The notes below the pieces were generated by a model. It was not told where the DNA came from. It was given only the letters and a program-made list of their open reading frames with translations, and ran no database searches. A DNA stretch of 64,000 bases from Dendrophyllia cribrosa (taxonomy: Eukaryota; Cnidaria; Anthozoa; Scleractinia; Dendrophylliidae). Positions 54,501 to 64,000 of the stretch are shown here, piece after piece (position 1 is the stretch's first letter; each line of letters begins with the position of its first letter). The stretch is from positions 40,996,988 to 41,060,987 of the forward strand of contig JAJLRJ010000004.1 of the NCBI GenBank assembly GCA_024195265.1. Direction: 5' to 3'. A program made the translations under genes and the position numbers.

Positions 54501-57500
54501 AATAGCACAACATCAGCGACTACATGTAAGTCCTCCACCCTATTCAAACAGCGCTATTGGGTTTCTGAACATCCCCTATTAGTTAGGTTATTATGAGAAG
54601 ATGCAGGAGATAAGGCAAACAGCTTAGCTGCCACTGCTCACTGTCCTCTAAAGGAGGATGATATTAGGCGTCGGCATATTTTAAAAGGCGCAAATAGCAG
54701 GTATATATGATTTCATCGTAACAATGTGATCAGGCCAGATCACAACATCGGCGACTAGGACCCAACTATGAATTCTTTTCGCTAGTATCAGAAGGTGCAG
54801 GAGACAACTCCAAAGGTTTGACACGGTCACTCTCCAGTGTTTTGTAATTACCTTGTAACATGTCTTTTTTATTTTCAAGTTTGTGTATATGCAGGTCTAG
54901 CACTATTTATTTGGCAACTCACTAGAATCGCCTGTTTTGCTAAGGGTTGAAATCCTAGGTAACAAGATAACATTTTTTCCTTTGTCTTGTCCCGTTTTAT
55001 TTCTTTCCAAACTTCATCCTCTCCGAATGTTGTGAGATCAAGTCCCGTCGTTTGTCTCGTATGGATATCGTTTTCTTTACAAGAGCCAATTCCCACTAAG
55101 AATTTAAAGAGTTAACGCTCGTATATTAGCAGTCGAACTTAATTACTATTATCATAATTACCTCCTAGAGAGTCACGTTTGTTAGGATCCTCGTCACCCG
55201 CTTGCGACATCTGCGAGTTGCTCTTCTCATGCTGTGCCTGGGTATCATTACTAGGCATCTCTTCACACTCGCCGCTAGCATTCACCGCCTCTGCTGCAGC
55301 ATTGTTATTGTCGATTAATTCGAGTTCGTGTCCTTCGTCTTCCGACTCTCCTTTTTCGTCTTCGTCTACATCATTATCTGCTTGCTTGTTGTCGATTGGT
55401 TCTTCAGAACTTTTCCCTTTTCCTGTCTTTCCATGGCCTTTTCCTTTTTTTCCTTTCTTCTGCAAAATTCAAAGGTAAGTAAGGAAACTGAACTATATAA
55501 TAGTGTTTCTTGGAAAGTTACGTTAAAAGACTTCAAGTGAGCGCGAGCGCGTGCTCGCGTGATTGCCCGCTCGACTATCCCTCAGGGAAAACAGGGACAC
55601 CTCGTGGTCTATTGGTTTATTGGCATACTTTGGTTCTTATCGTAATGCGGCATTTACGAAACAGATTATTCCTGTGAACTGCGGCTAGCCTATGAACAGT
55701 CCCTCTTTATTTAAAGGATTGTCAAGCGACTGCGTCCGGTTACCATGCGGTAGTTGACTATATGTTTTGTTTGGTTTTGTTTCGCTCGCAGCAGAACAGC
55801 GGAATACGGTTTACTCGGAAAATAATTGCGTAATCAAGGAAGAAATGTGTTCAGAAAATGTATTTTACTCGGAACAGACAGAATTGCGTTCTTCGGGGAA
55901 CTGGTGTTCTGTGAAAAGACTAATGAACTTTAACAGCACTCACCCTTTCAGCTTTTCTGGCCGCTTTCAGTTGATGTTTACTCGGACTCTTTGTTTTGGA
56001 GTCTGCTCCAGTTTTCGTGTCATTATCTTTGACGATTGTTGACTCATCTTTGTTGTTAGCAGACTTGGGCGATTTTGGATTCTGTTTAACTCCTTTCCCG
56101 AAAATCTTGTTGTTCCAGGATTCCTGCAAGTTACACCAAGTTACTCCACATTTCTCACTGTCATCTCTTTAATATGATCTGATCAATGAACTAAACGCCG
56201 GCATTAAAGTAGCTATGTCGCGGGGGATTTTGATGTGTTTTTTTTTAGTCAAAACTGCCCCAAATAAAAAAAGTACCTTTCCCAAACACAAAATGCTTAT
56301 AGAACGATAAGAGGAAGATATCAAGTGAATTTACGAAGAGAGAATAAGCCATAATAAGAGTTTTAGCGAGTTTTCCAAGACACAAGGCGATAGACTTGAA
56401 AAAATTGCAATCCGTTTTTACCCTGGCCATCTGCAGCCCAAGACAATTATTTTTATTCTTGAAGGGTTTCCACTGATATAAATATGTGTGACACACTAAA
56501 AACGGTTGACATAATTTTATTACCAGGATAGCGGTGGGCGTAATGCGAATAGCCTGGTTCTTATAGCAGGCATTCCTTCCTTTCTCACGCTCTCCTTTTT
56601 CGCGCCCCTCCCCGTCCCCGTTTACGCCTGCCACGCAGGCTACACTCATACCTGCTGTGGTGCTGTCAGCGGTAAGGACAAATCTAGGAATGTCTCTTCT
56701 ACTTTGAACTCCTGAAAAAAGAAAAATGTAATTTTAGTTTTGACTCAGAGAGATGCAGATTAAAAGCTATTTGAACTCAACGTCAAGTAAGCACAGTCCA
56801 CTACCCAGTTTTCTTTTTATTTTGCAAACATGAAAGAAGACTGGTGACTAACCTTGTGGCACTGACGACATATCACGATGCTTACGAGCCTTCCAGCGAA
56901 CACGCTGTCTATCAGCGGTGCTTCAGCGCTTGCGCCATACTCTAAATATAGAAAGCAAAATTAAGATGGAATTAGAGCGATCTTCAAATACCGGTGTGTG
57001 ATGTGTGGAAAGAAATGCAAGTTGTCTTTGGTTTTGTTTTGTTGTGCTCTGTTTTTAGTTCAAAATATCAGCGCCATTTTTTGAGTTACTTAGAAGAAAA
57101 ACCTAAACCGATTGTTTAATTTGCACCGGTTGCATGTTTTCCCGCGCTTAGCAGCAGTTGCATGTTTTCCCGCACTTAGCACCGGTTACATATTATCCTA
57201 AGGTTTAAATCAATTGTATGAATTTGCATCGAGTTCAAAGTTCAAAGTTTACGTTTGTTGTCACTAGGAAGATGTAATTACTGTACTTTCAAATGGTGCG
57301 AGAACTAAGAACAAGAACAAAGTATTCACTCTGGCCAATCACAACAGATGCAGACAATCCAATGAACCAATCAGAACTCGTAGCAAATACAAGTTGTCGG
57401 CGCCAAGCGCGGGAAAACGTGTGAGGCAAGTTATGATTGGTTAATTTGTTTTTACTTCTGATTGGTTGAGAGTTTTAAGCCAATCACAAAGCGTAGCAAT

Positions 57501-60500
57501 GCAAAACCAAAGCAATCACAAATCAATTTCGACACTCAATCGAAAACTATACCAAGTTATACGGCACTCATCCGCTCTATAAATAAACCACGAAATTCAA
57601 GTGCAACATAGATTAATCCAAATGACCCAAGGAGTTTTGTTATCAGAAAAATACTCACCTTTGACTTGTGTTTTTTTGTTATCGTCAAGGTTCTTAGCGT
57701 TGTCCCCGCCGGTAACACCGAAAGACTTCAACACAGCAAGCTTGACTCGCTAAGAAACAACAGAAACAAATAACAACTTGTTTTTTTTTTTTCATCAAAA
57801 TATACCAAGATAAAATGCGTTCATTTGCGTTCACGTACGAAACGTGCAGGACAAGTAGATGCGTATTCTACAAAAAAAGTGCTTGTATGTTGATCACTAA
57901 ACACGAAATGAACACCATAAAAAGGACTTAAACTTCTGCAAAACTTACGCAACACTTCAAAAATTGTAACGACTGCAAATCAAAACCTTTACATTTCTTT
58001 CATAACAAGATGCTTTTAAAAATAATTTTACCAACAGGCACAACATTTAGGTCATACCATATACGTTTGAAAAAAAGACTAAAATATCTAAAATTTCGTT
58101 ACCATTACAAGTAGATTGGATTTTCTGACAGTCTATTGTAACTTCAGTCTCCGTTTTTTTCGCTTTTTTGCTTCTTGCAAACCAAAATATTTTGCGAAGA
58201 GAATAGAGAAAAAAAACATTTCCTCAGTTACGAAAGAAAACTTACTCTAATTTCTTCGTTCCGTATCGAGTCCAACAAATAACGCAACAGTTCTTGGCTG
58301 TCTTGTTGTCTATATCCTTTGAACCGTGTGGCACTACAGAACAAATGATAATACAAACATAGAACTTTTACAGTGCAACTTTTAGCACACTAACAGCAAA
58401 ATTTTAAATACCCACCTACCCTCGCATTGTCGCCCCTTTTGAGCACACGGGGACCCCAAACAAACTGCATGACCGTTTGTATTTTTAAAATTCGAAAGAA
58501 ATGTATGGGAGTTCCAAAGAAAAAGTTGCATTCATGAACTTCAAAATCAACGTAAGGGCCTAGCTAAACTAGGAAACATTGTTATGGACGCAAATACATT
58601 TGTTGCGGACAGAAACCTTGCATCCCAGATGAGGAAATTTTATTGAATCAAGTGAAAAACATTCTTGCCTCCCAGACACAAGGCAATGTTATTAAATCAA
58701 GTGAAAAACATTTTTGATTTCCAGACGCAAGGAAATGTTATTCCGGGTTATTGAATCAAGTGAAAAACATTCTTGATTTCCAGACGCAAGGCAATGTTAT
58801 TAAATCAAGTCAAAAATATTCTTGCTTCCCAGACGCAAATATTGCTTCCGAAACATATGTTTCCCAGTTTAGCCACATGAAAAGAAACAATGTTTTCGCA
58901 ATAATGTTTCCTAATAAGCCAGGCCCTGAGCGTGTTTTAGTCCTCGACTTTTTGTTCCTGTAGCTTAAAACAGCTAACGCAACGACTTAGCAACGACTGA
59001 GGGAAGTATATATTTATTTTAAACTTAAATGCACATATTCTTTGCAAAATTTCGTGAGAAAACGAACCTTTCCCCGTTTCAGTCCGTTGACATACACTTC
59101 TTTTAAAATACATGAAGAAATACATAACATGTACATTTATGGATACGCAGTTTTGTGGGCCCTCTATGTTTGCGTTGAGTAAAATACATGTAGTCGCCTT
59201 AATCACTCAACTTTAAACCACAAGACTTCACAGACTGACACTCACGTTTTGCAAATCTCGCCAAACAGCTGGCGCGGGTTTAAAGTTCCACTGTTTGAGC
59301 TTCTGAACTCTTGTAGCAATTTCCACAGAGCTTTTGTAACTGACCCAGGTCCCTCTTGAACAGTCACGGTAAGTTGAGCCTGCGAGAAAAAAGGGCACTG
59401 GTTCTAGAGATCTAAGTATCAAGAGACCCAATTTAACCATTTTGAGCACCTAACTACATGTGCAATCATGTACTGCCTTCAGGACACCTTGCTACTGTCA
59501 TCTACCTTTACATGCATGCATTATAATTATCGTTGGAACAATGATTTGCTATACAGTAATGACAGCAGTTATTTTATTTTTATTACTTTATCAGGGGCAC
59601 CCAAAGAGGAATGTTTAGGAAAACGCTTGTAACGGCGTTGTACTGTTTTTCCACGTCATTTTAGTGCCTTTAAAGGAAAATTGTTTTTCAGCTGGAGTTT
59701 TTCTCAATACAACGCGTGCATTGATTGGTTGATTCATAGTCACATGGCATCTAACAAACAAACTGTTTCCCGCCAATTGTGCTAAGCGGGCAACATTTGC
59801 AAAAGAGGGCAACCATTTTGAGCGCACGTGATAAGACCGTGACAAAAGGTGGCATGATTATGATGGATTGATGTTTACCTCGAGTGCAGTGCTCGGCGCG
59901 TTTTTCTAACTGTCTTGTGTTGTGTTTTTTGGCGTTGCTATATAACAAATCACTTAATGACTGATCCCTCGGGAAACAGTGAATTTTGTTTCCCGAGAAT
60001 CTCGATGTTTCCCGAGATGAAGTCGAGGGAAACATCAAGATTCGAGGGGAACAAAAGTCACTGTTTCCCTCGGGACAAGTCATTAAGTATAACTATGTAT
60101 GTGCAAGCTATTACAGTTTGCTCTTTTCAGTTCTTTTAGCCGAATATTTCAGCGGCAGAAAAGGTGTATATTATTAGTTGTTTATCGCGTTCGAAGAACG
60201 CAATCCTAATTTCGTGTTGGTTGTCCTGTGGTTTATGTGCAATAAGATTTGAGTTTTTTTGGTAGACGGTCTTCCAAATGGCCGCCCCTATAGAGCGTTT
60301 TCACTTGACGTCATAGCCGCCATATTGGTGTTTCCGTACAAAAGAATTTTAATTAACTTCTTTTGTTAGGAAGACCAACATGGCTGCCATGGCCTTTGTC
60401 ATTTGAGTCCCACGGGACTGAAGGTCATGTGAGTGAAAACGCTCTATTGGTTTTTTTCAGGGGCTCGTTTCCGCCGGAAATTCCTTTGAACGCGTCTCCA

Positions 60501-63281
60501 TAATCTGCGATTACTGCTAGTTATTATATAGCAAGTTGTCTGCCAAGCGGGGGATGACTGTATTATGGACATACATGAGCTACAGTATACAGATATGATG
60601 TCCCATCGACAACAGGCCATGATACCTTTAGTGCCTTGAACAGAATAATTTATATACTTACCAGATCTTTGTTTTTGGATGACAGATGTTGGGAGAAGCC
60701 TTCTTGTGCAGAACAGGATGCTGCGACATGAAGCAGTTCTGTCTGACACAGATTCTTTGCACAAAAAAGAAATTACAATAAAAATAAAATTAAAACTAAA
60801 AATTTTCAAGAAATATCACTTCTACCTAAAATAATGTAGTTAATGCTAACAATATTTTACACAATATGGGAAAGGTGAGAAAGTATAAGTCAAAGACTAA
60901 TATTTAATTAAATTAATCTGAAAACACTTGTGATAATCCTAATGGTAATAAATCAAAGAGCTGTGAATATGATGGTGTACAGTGGTTATGGCATTGGACT
61001 TGGCAATGCACCTAGTGGCTTCTGCTACATAAAATGGGTGGCCTGTGGCACATTTATCTTTCGTTGCCTTATCTTTACCTTACAGAAATCAAAGGAGCTT
61101 GTTCAGTGACAGCTAATTTCTCCTTGTTATATCAATGTTAAATCAATCAGAGAGGTCATGAGAATTACGGACATGATCACCCAAGATGAATATCTTGATA
61201 TTTCAACAACTTCTTCTCATTACATCTAAAACAAACATGAGAACAAGGAAGTAGAATCTGCATTTTTGATATAACAATACAGAATCTTCTCACCTGCATG
61301 ACAGCATTAAAAAAACAAGTGTTACCAAGATTTGTCAGACCCTGTGAATATCAAAATAAATAGAAAATGGTCGCATCAAGTTGGCATTTCTTCCAGAGAC
61401 TTGACAGGTACAAGAACCTGACTCGATGATTGATTGGACATAAAAGGCTAAGAACAAGGTTTATTTACATGTTATATTTGAAAAAGCAGTGCTATATTAT
61501 TTTGAGCCATTCCATGAATCAATGGGCCTTTTCAAGGGCTAACGTGCAAGCCTCTAGCGGCTCTGGGGACATGATTCACTAAAAAAAATTAAAACAATTA
61601 CAAAATTATCAAAATCCTGGGTATTGTACAGTATAAAACTAATTGCTTCATGACAACATTATTATTTACAGCTCGTGGAAAAATGAACCATGGAGAAGCT
61701 ATTATCTACAGTACTTCTAAAATCGACAGTCCCTCACATCTCAATCCTTATGTCTCGAGACTCAATTCTTGATTCTTGAAAAATTTGGGGATCGAGTCTC
61801 GAGCCAAGTTTCAAGAATTTTGAGACAAGTCTTTCAAGTTTTGAGTCAAGAAGCTAATGAGCTTATTGTTTGACTGACCTCTTGAGAAATAAATTGGACA
61901 AATGGACCACACATGTGAGTGTTGTACAAAGCTAGTGTGTATGTGTACATCCCTAATAATATGTAAAAGGAAAAAATACCTGTAGACTAGAGCATGTGAA
62001 CATGTATGTATCAAAGGAATTCAGAAGTCAGGTATTCTCACTGAGAAAGGTGCCACATGTACCTTGATTTGGCTCCTTAGCTGGCTGCTGTTCTTCAAAT
62101 CACCCTTCTTAGGTTTATCACTAGATGACTCCTTAATTGGACTTGAAAGAGGTACTTCTAACTCTAGTATAGCAAGCACAATAGAAAACATATTAAAGCA
62201 AAAGTCAACAAAAAATGCTGGAGTGACCAGTTTTATACTTAATTTATTGAATTAGCATTTACAGGCATGTCAAGTTGTTCAGAGGGCAGCAGTTCTATTG
62301 ACCTACCCCCAAAACATGAATTCATAGTCCATGTACATGTACCAAAATATTGTACATAGGCTTAGCTGTATATGTGCAAACATGTGCAGTAATAAACCCT
62401 GCTTTATGGAAACCCACTTAACATGGACAACTTGTTTACCTGTATGGCCAGTTCGATCCACTGTCCCAGTGAAATTAAAACCTGCTTAATGCAGACAACC
62501 CGTTAATACGGACACAATTTATGATCCAGATGGTGTCTGTAATAATGAGGAACTTGACTGTACAGTGTACATTGTAAGCTGCTTGTGGTCCTTTCAATTC
62601 TTAATCTAATTTATAATTACAGTATTTTCTGCTTTTCTTTAATACAACTGTTGTCTAACACTGGCTAGCATGTGTAGTATTTATTACTCAATGCTATTTA
62701 TAGTGTTCAGGACATTACAGACATCCCTCTGACAAAATGCTTGCTACAGTAAGTGTCTTCACCTTGGGTGCTACAATGTGACAGAAAAGCTCACGACAAG
62801 TACTATAATTTATGTGGTAAGTTGTATTATATTTAGTGATGATATAAATTATAATTTATGATATGTTAAAATACATTTAATGTAATTTGATTAGTATAAA
62901 TACCTGGTGGAGGGCTCAAGTTCATTGCCTTCAGTATCAGTTTGATACAGTTATGGAGAGCTGACTCAGGATCAACCGGTACTTCATCATCGCATGTATA
63001 ACACCTGACAATACACAACAAAAAAGTGTTGGTGCTCAGAAGATTCAGAAGACATCACATTATGTGCTAGTTAGTATGTTTTGTTTTCTTGAGCCCAGTG
63101 GCTAATACCATACTAGCACCCATCTTCAGGTGGGGTTCGTCAACTGCTACATGCACATGTATACTGTATCTCAACACACTCACCAGACGACCCAGTTTTG
63201 AAGATGAACCACAATGTTGTGGGAAGGATTGGACTTGTTATGTGACAAAGAATGTTTCTCTTCACTGTTCCTATCACAACC
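51170..63281 (-). CDS. USP16: USP16/USP45-type ubiquitin carboxyl-terminal hydrolase (5' partial)
   Basis: A cysteine deubiquitinase; vertebrate USP16 acts on ubiquitinated histone H2A and on ribosomal proteins, USP45 on ERCC1. Exons 5' to 3': 63184-63281, 62904-63004, 62063-62163, 61294-61341, 60662-60754, 59246-59379, 58246-58333, 57659-57749, 56853-56941, 56652-56711, 55944-56123, 55162-55459, 54923-55095, 52923-54095, 51988-52208, 51170-51523. All have GT/AG borders; phases agree except between 54923 and 54095. Order: ZnF-UBP C-terminal half, Cys box [29 protein letters not shown], zinc-ribbon ICRQCHK, LDLSLPL, a long acidic linker, zinc-ribbon [22 protein letters not shown], the His box SGHYTAYV and WFHVSD. 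About 1,100 residues lie in the window against 823 in human USP16; the excess is linker. The first exons lie beyond the right edge. USP16 versus USP45 cannot be separated by eye. Confidence 0.92.
51627..51725. mobile_element. 99-bp foldback in USP intron, TAGCCTGCGAAT ends
   Basis: TAGCCTGCGAATTCATTCGC / inverse, with TCTCATC and TCCCG arms and TA at both outer ends; only a few arm mismatches. Confidence 0.85.
52617..52860 (+). mobile_element. CCAAT-box MITE, copy in USP intron
   Basis: Shares GACAATCCAATGAACCAATC, GCCGGCGCCAAGCGCGGG and CACGATTGGTTTTGG with the complete copy at 28.7 kb. Its left end is replaced by a second piece of the element's own right end (CCAATCACAAAGCGTAGCAA). Confidence 0.85.
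52923..54095 (-). CDS. USP16: USP large acidic linker exon plus zinc-ribbon half
   Basis: A 1,173-bp exon encoding about 390 residues, mostly Glu/Asp/Ser/Thr-rich and low in hydrophobics (predicted disordered). It includes a run of Asp-Ser pairs near residue 280 (from TCAGAA repeats at 53,176-53,200). It then returns to conserved sequence at [20 protein letters not shown] and the CEEC half of the zinc ribbon. The linker sits inside the catalytic fold, as in USP16, but is much longer. Confidence 0.9.
54250..54486 (+). mobile_element. 3' end of a non-LTR retrotransposon
   Basis: An AT-rich 3' UTR-like stretch with GGTGTCCCCAAATTAGTAAG, CTAGATGGCTTTTGACAC and AATAAAGTTTC, then a TTCTA microsatellite (TATTCTATTCTATTCTATA). 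Short-unit tails are typical of CR1/L2/RTE-type elements. It is 5'-truncated with no reverse transcriptase, and sits in the USP intron where the exon phases disagree. Confidence 0.55.
57311..57549 (+). mobile_element. CCAAT-box MITE, diverged copy in USP intron
   Basis: Same order of blocks as at 28.7 kb (GACAATCCAATGAACCAATC, GGCGCCAAGCGCGGG, TTCTGATTGGTTGAG, AGCCAATCACAAAGCG), with several changes and a degraded right terminus. Confidence 0.8.
58558..58925. repeat. Minisatellite between inverted GCTAAACTRGGAAACA ends
   Basis: Four units of about 55-65 bp with AATCAAGTGAAAAACATTCT, YTCCCAGACGCAAGG and AATGTTATTAAATC. The array is bounded by GCTAAACTAGGAAACA and the inverse of GCTAAACTGGGAAACA. 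In a USP intron, 225 bp from the QQDSQELL exon. Confidence 0.75.
59952..60088. mobile_element. 137-bp foldback, ACTTAATGACTGATCC ends
   Basis: ACTTAATGACTGATCCCTCG and its inverse. The arms are full of GTTTCCC/GGGAAAC and CTCGRG motifs. In a USP intron. Confidence 0.85.
60291..60446. mobile_element. 156-bp MITE, TAGAGCGTTTTCACT ends
   Basis: TAGAGCGTTTTCACTTGACG / inverse of TAGAGCGTTTTCACTCACAT, flanked by TA. Interior ATGGCNGCCAT-type strings in both orientations. In a USP intron, about 215 bp from the NLCQTELL exon. Confidence 0.85.
61294..61341 (-). CDS. USP16: USP Cys-box micro-exon
   Basis: A 48-bp, phase 0-0 exon encoding [16 protein letters not shown], with the catalytic Cys at the ninth residue. 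The next exon continues [10 protein letters not shown] using an acceptor GTGCAAAG; a second AG 12 bp into that exon would drop NLCQ, but the first matches the family. Confidence 0.95.
62904..63281 (-). CDS. USP16: USP ZnF-UBP exons (C-terminal half)
   Basis: Two exons (63184-63281 and 62904-63004) encode [17 protein letters not shown] then [13 protein letters not shown], joined across a split Trp codon to [16 protein letters not shown]. This is the second half of a ZnF-UBP domain, which in USP16-type enzymes binds free ubiquitin C-termini. The first zinc ligands should be on an exon beyond the window; nothing suitable was seen between 63,282 and 64,000. Confidence 0.93.
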
Positions 63282-63542
63282 CTGGAGACAGAAGAATAGT
63301 TACAACTTCTTTCTGTAGTGTGGAGGAGGATCTCTAGGAGAATAGGAACCAAGGAGTATAATTACAGGGCAGGAAGTCAGTACAGGAAGCAAGAAGAGAG
63401 AGGATTGGAAGAGGGATTCCAAAGGTGGCAGGATTGATGCAGGAAACAATCATGTTGTTCTTCTTAAATGGAACCCTGCCATTGTTAAGTCCTTTTCAGT
63501 TGCAAGGACAGATTATCTAGAAGGACATTACAGCTTCTTTAA

Positions 63543-64000
63543 AGTGCCCATGAAATTAAATTTTTGACCCATTTCTTATACATGTACTAACAAATTGAAG
63601 TCCATGTTCCACTGATTCATAATTTTCCAATTTAAGTTATGTTCAAGCAATGAAAAGTATTGTTTTGGATGTCCAAAGTTGGACAAAAATGAACTTATCG
63701 TGTCCTGGGGTCTGGAACAAGTATAAAAAAAAACATAGAATGCACGATCACTGCAACAAACCATTGAGAATGGCCGGATCAGGATTTCCAGACCTAGATC
63801 AGTATTAACACTTGAAGTGAAACAAAAGAAACGGCAAACTGATCCTTACAGCAGAAAAACAGAAGCAGAAGCAAATAACATGGTGATGTCATGAGTTGTG
63901 CAGACTTGCGGTGTCGCTTTCAGACCTCCGACGAATTTTGACTACCATGTTGACTACGAAGGTCTGCACAACTGCTGATGTCACAAGTCCTAATTTTCAT
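63543..64000. mobile_element. TTAA element, left end and rearranged interior (cut by window edge)
   Basis: TTAA (63539-63542) is followed by AGTGCCCATGAAATTAAATT and about 100 bp matching the left end of the 47,046-49,177 element in the same orientation. From about 63,810 the sequence instead matches the reverse complement of 47,610-47,880 (GCAGAAAAACAGAAGCAGAA, AACATGGTGATGTCATGAGT, TAGTCAAAATTCGTCGGAGG region). Either the copy is internally inverted or the family has long inverted internal blocks. It continues past the edge. Confidence 0.75.

Overview
The window is animal nuclear DNA. It is AT-rich, its genes have short exons with GT/AG introns, and it is crowded with small inverted-repeat transposons. 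The best guess for the source is an anthozoan cnidarian, probably a stony coral. That rests on the protein families, the compact introns and the style of the repeats, and is an inference. No bacterial or organellar feature was seen.

Four multi-exon genes were assembled by reading splice sites and reading frames by eye, all on the minus strand. (1) 3481-13079: part of a NOTUM-type Wnt carboxylesterase. Its 3' exons lie off the left edge or were not found, and its start codon is not in the first recognised exon. (2) 29058-33735 and (3) 41322-46692: two tandem paralogues of a small NAD(P)H-binding, flavin/biliverdin-reductase-like atypical SDR. Each has four exons, and exons 2, 3 and 4 are 171, 203 and 152 bp in both. 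(4) 51170-63281: a USP16/USP45-type ubiquitin hydrolase running off the right edge, with part of the ZnF-UBP, the Cys box and the His box all visible.

The rest is accessory DNA. 1-13 kb holds NOTUM introns with dispersed repeats and a higher-order minisatellite (6.7-7.4 kb). 13-29 kb is a gene-poor stretch of foldback elements, nested MITEs and a truncated DUF3504/Crypton-like ORF (21.8-22.1 kb). 34-41 kb, between the paralogues, holds a Penelope-like retroelement remnant with a GIY-YIG domain plus several foldbacks. 46.7-51.2 kb holds a 2.1 kb TTAA-flanked element. At least five elements with different termini sit between TTAA tetranucleotides, which suggests repeated use of piggyBac-type transposition.

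The four genes have no evident joint pathway: extracellular Wnt lipid removal, small-molecule redox, and deubiquitination. The only functional grouping is the tandem SDR pair. I found no convincing new defence or enzymatic system. The most unusual content is the TTAA-element collection, the ribozyme-like motif in the Penelope-like arms, the CCAAT-box-loaded MITE, and a partial tandem duplication at the 3' end of the USP gene.
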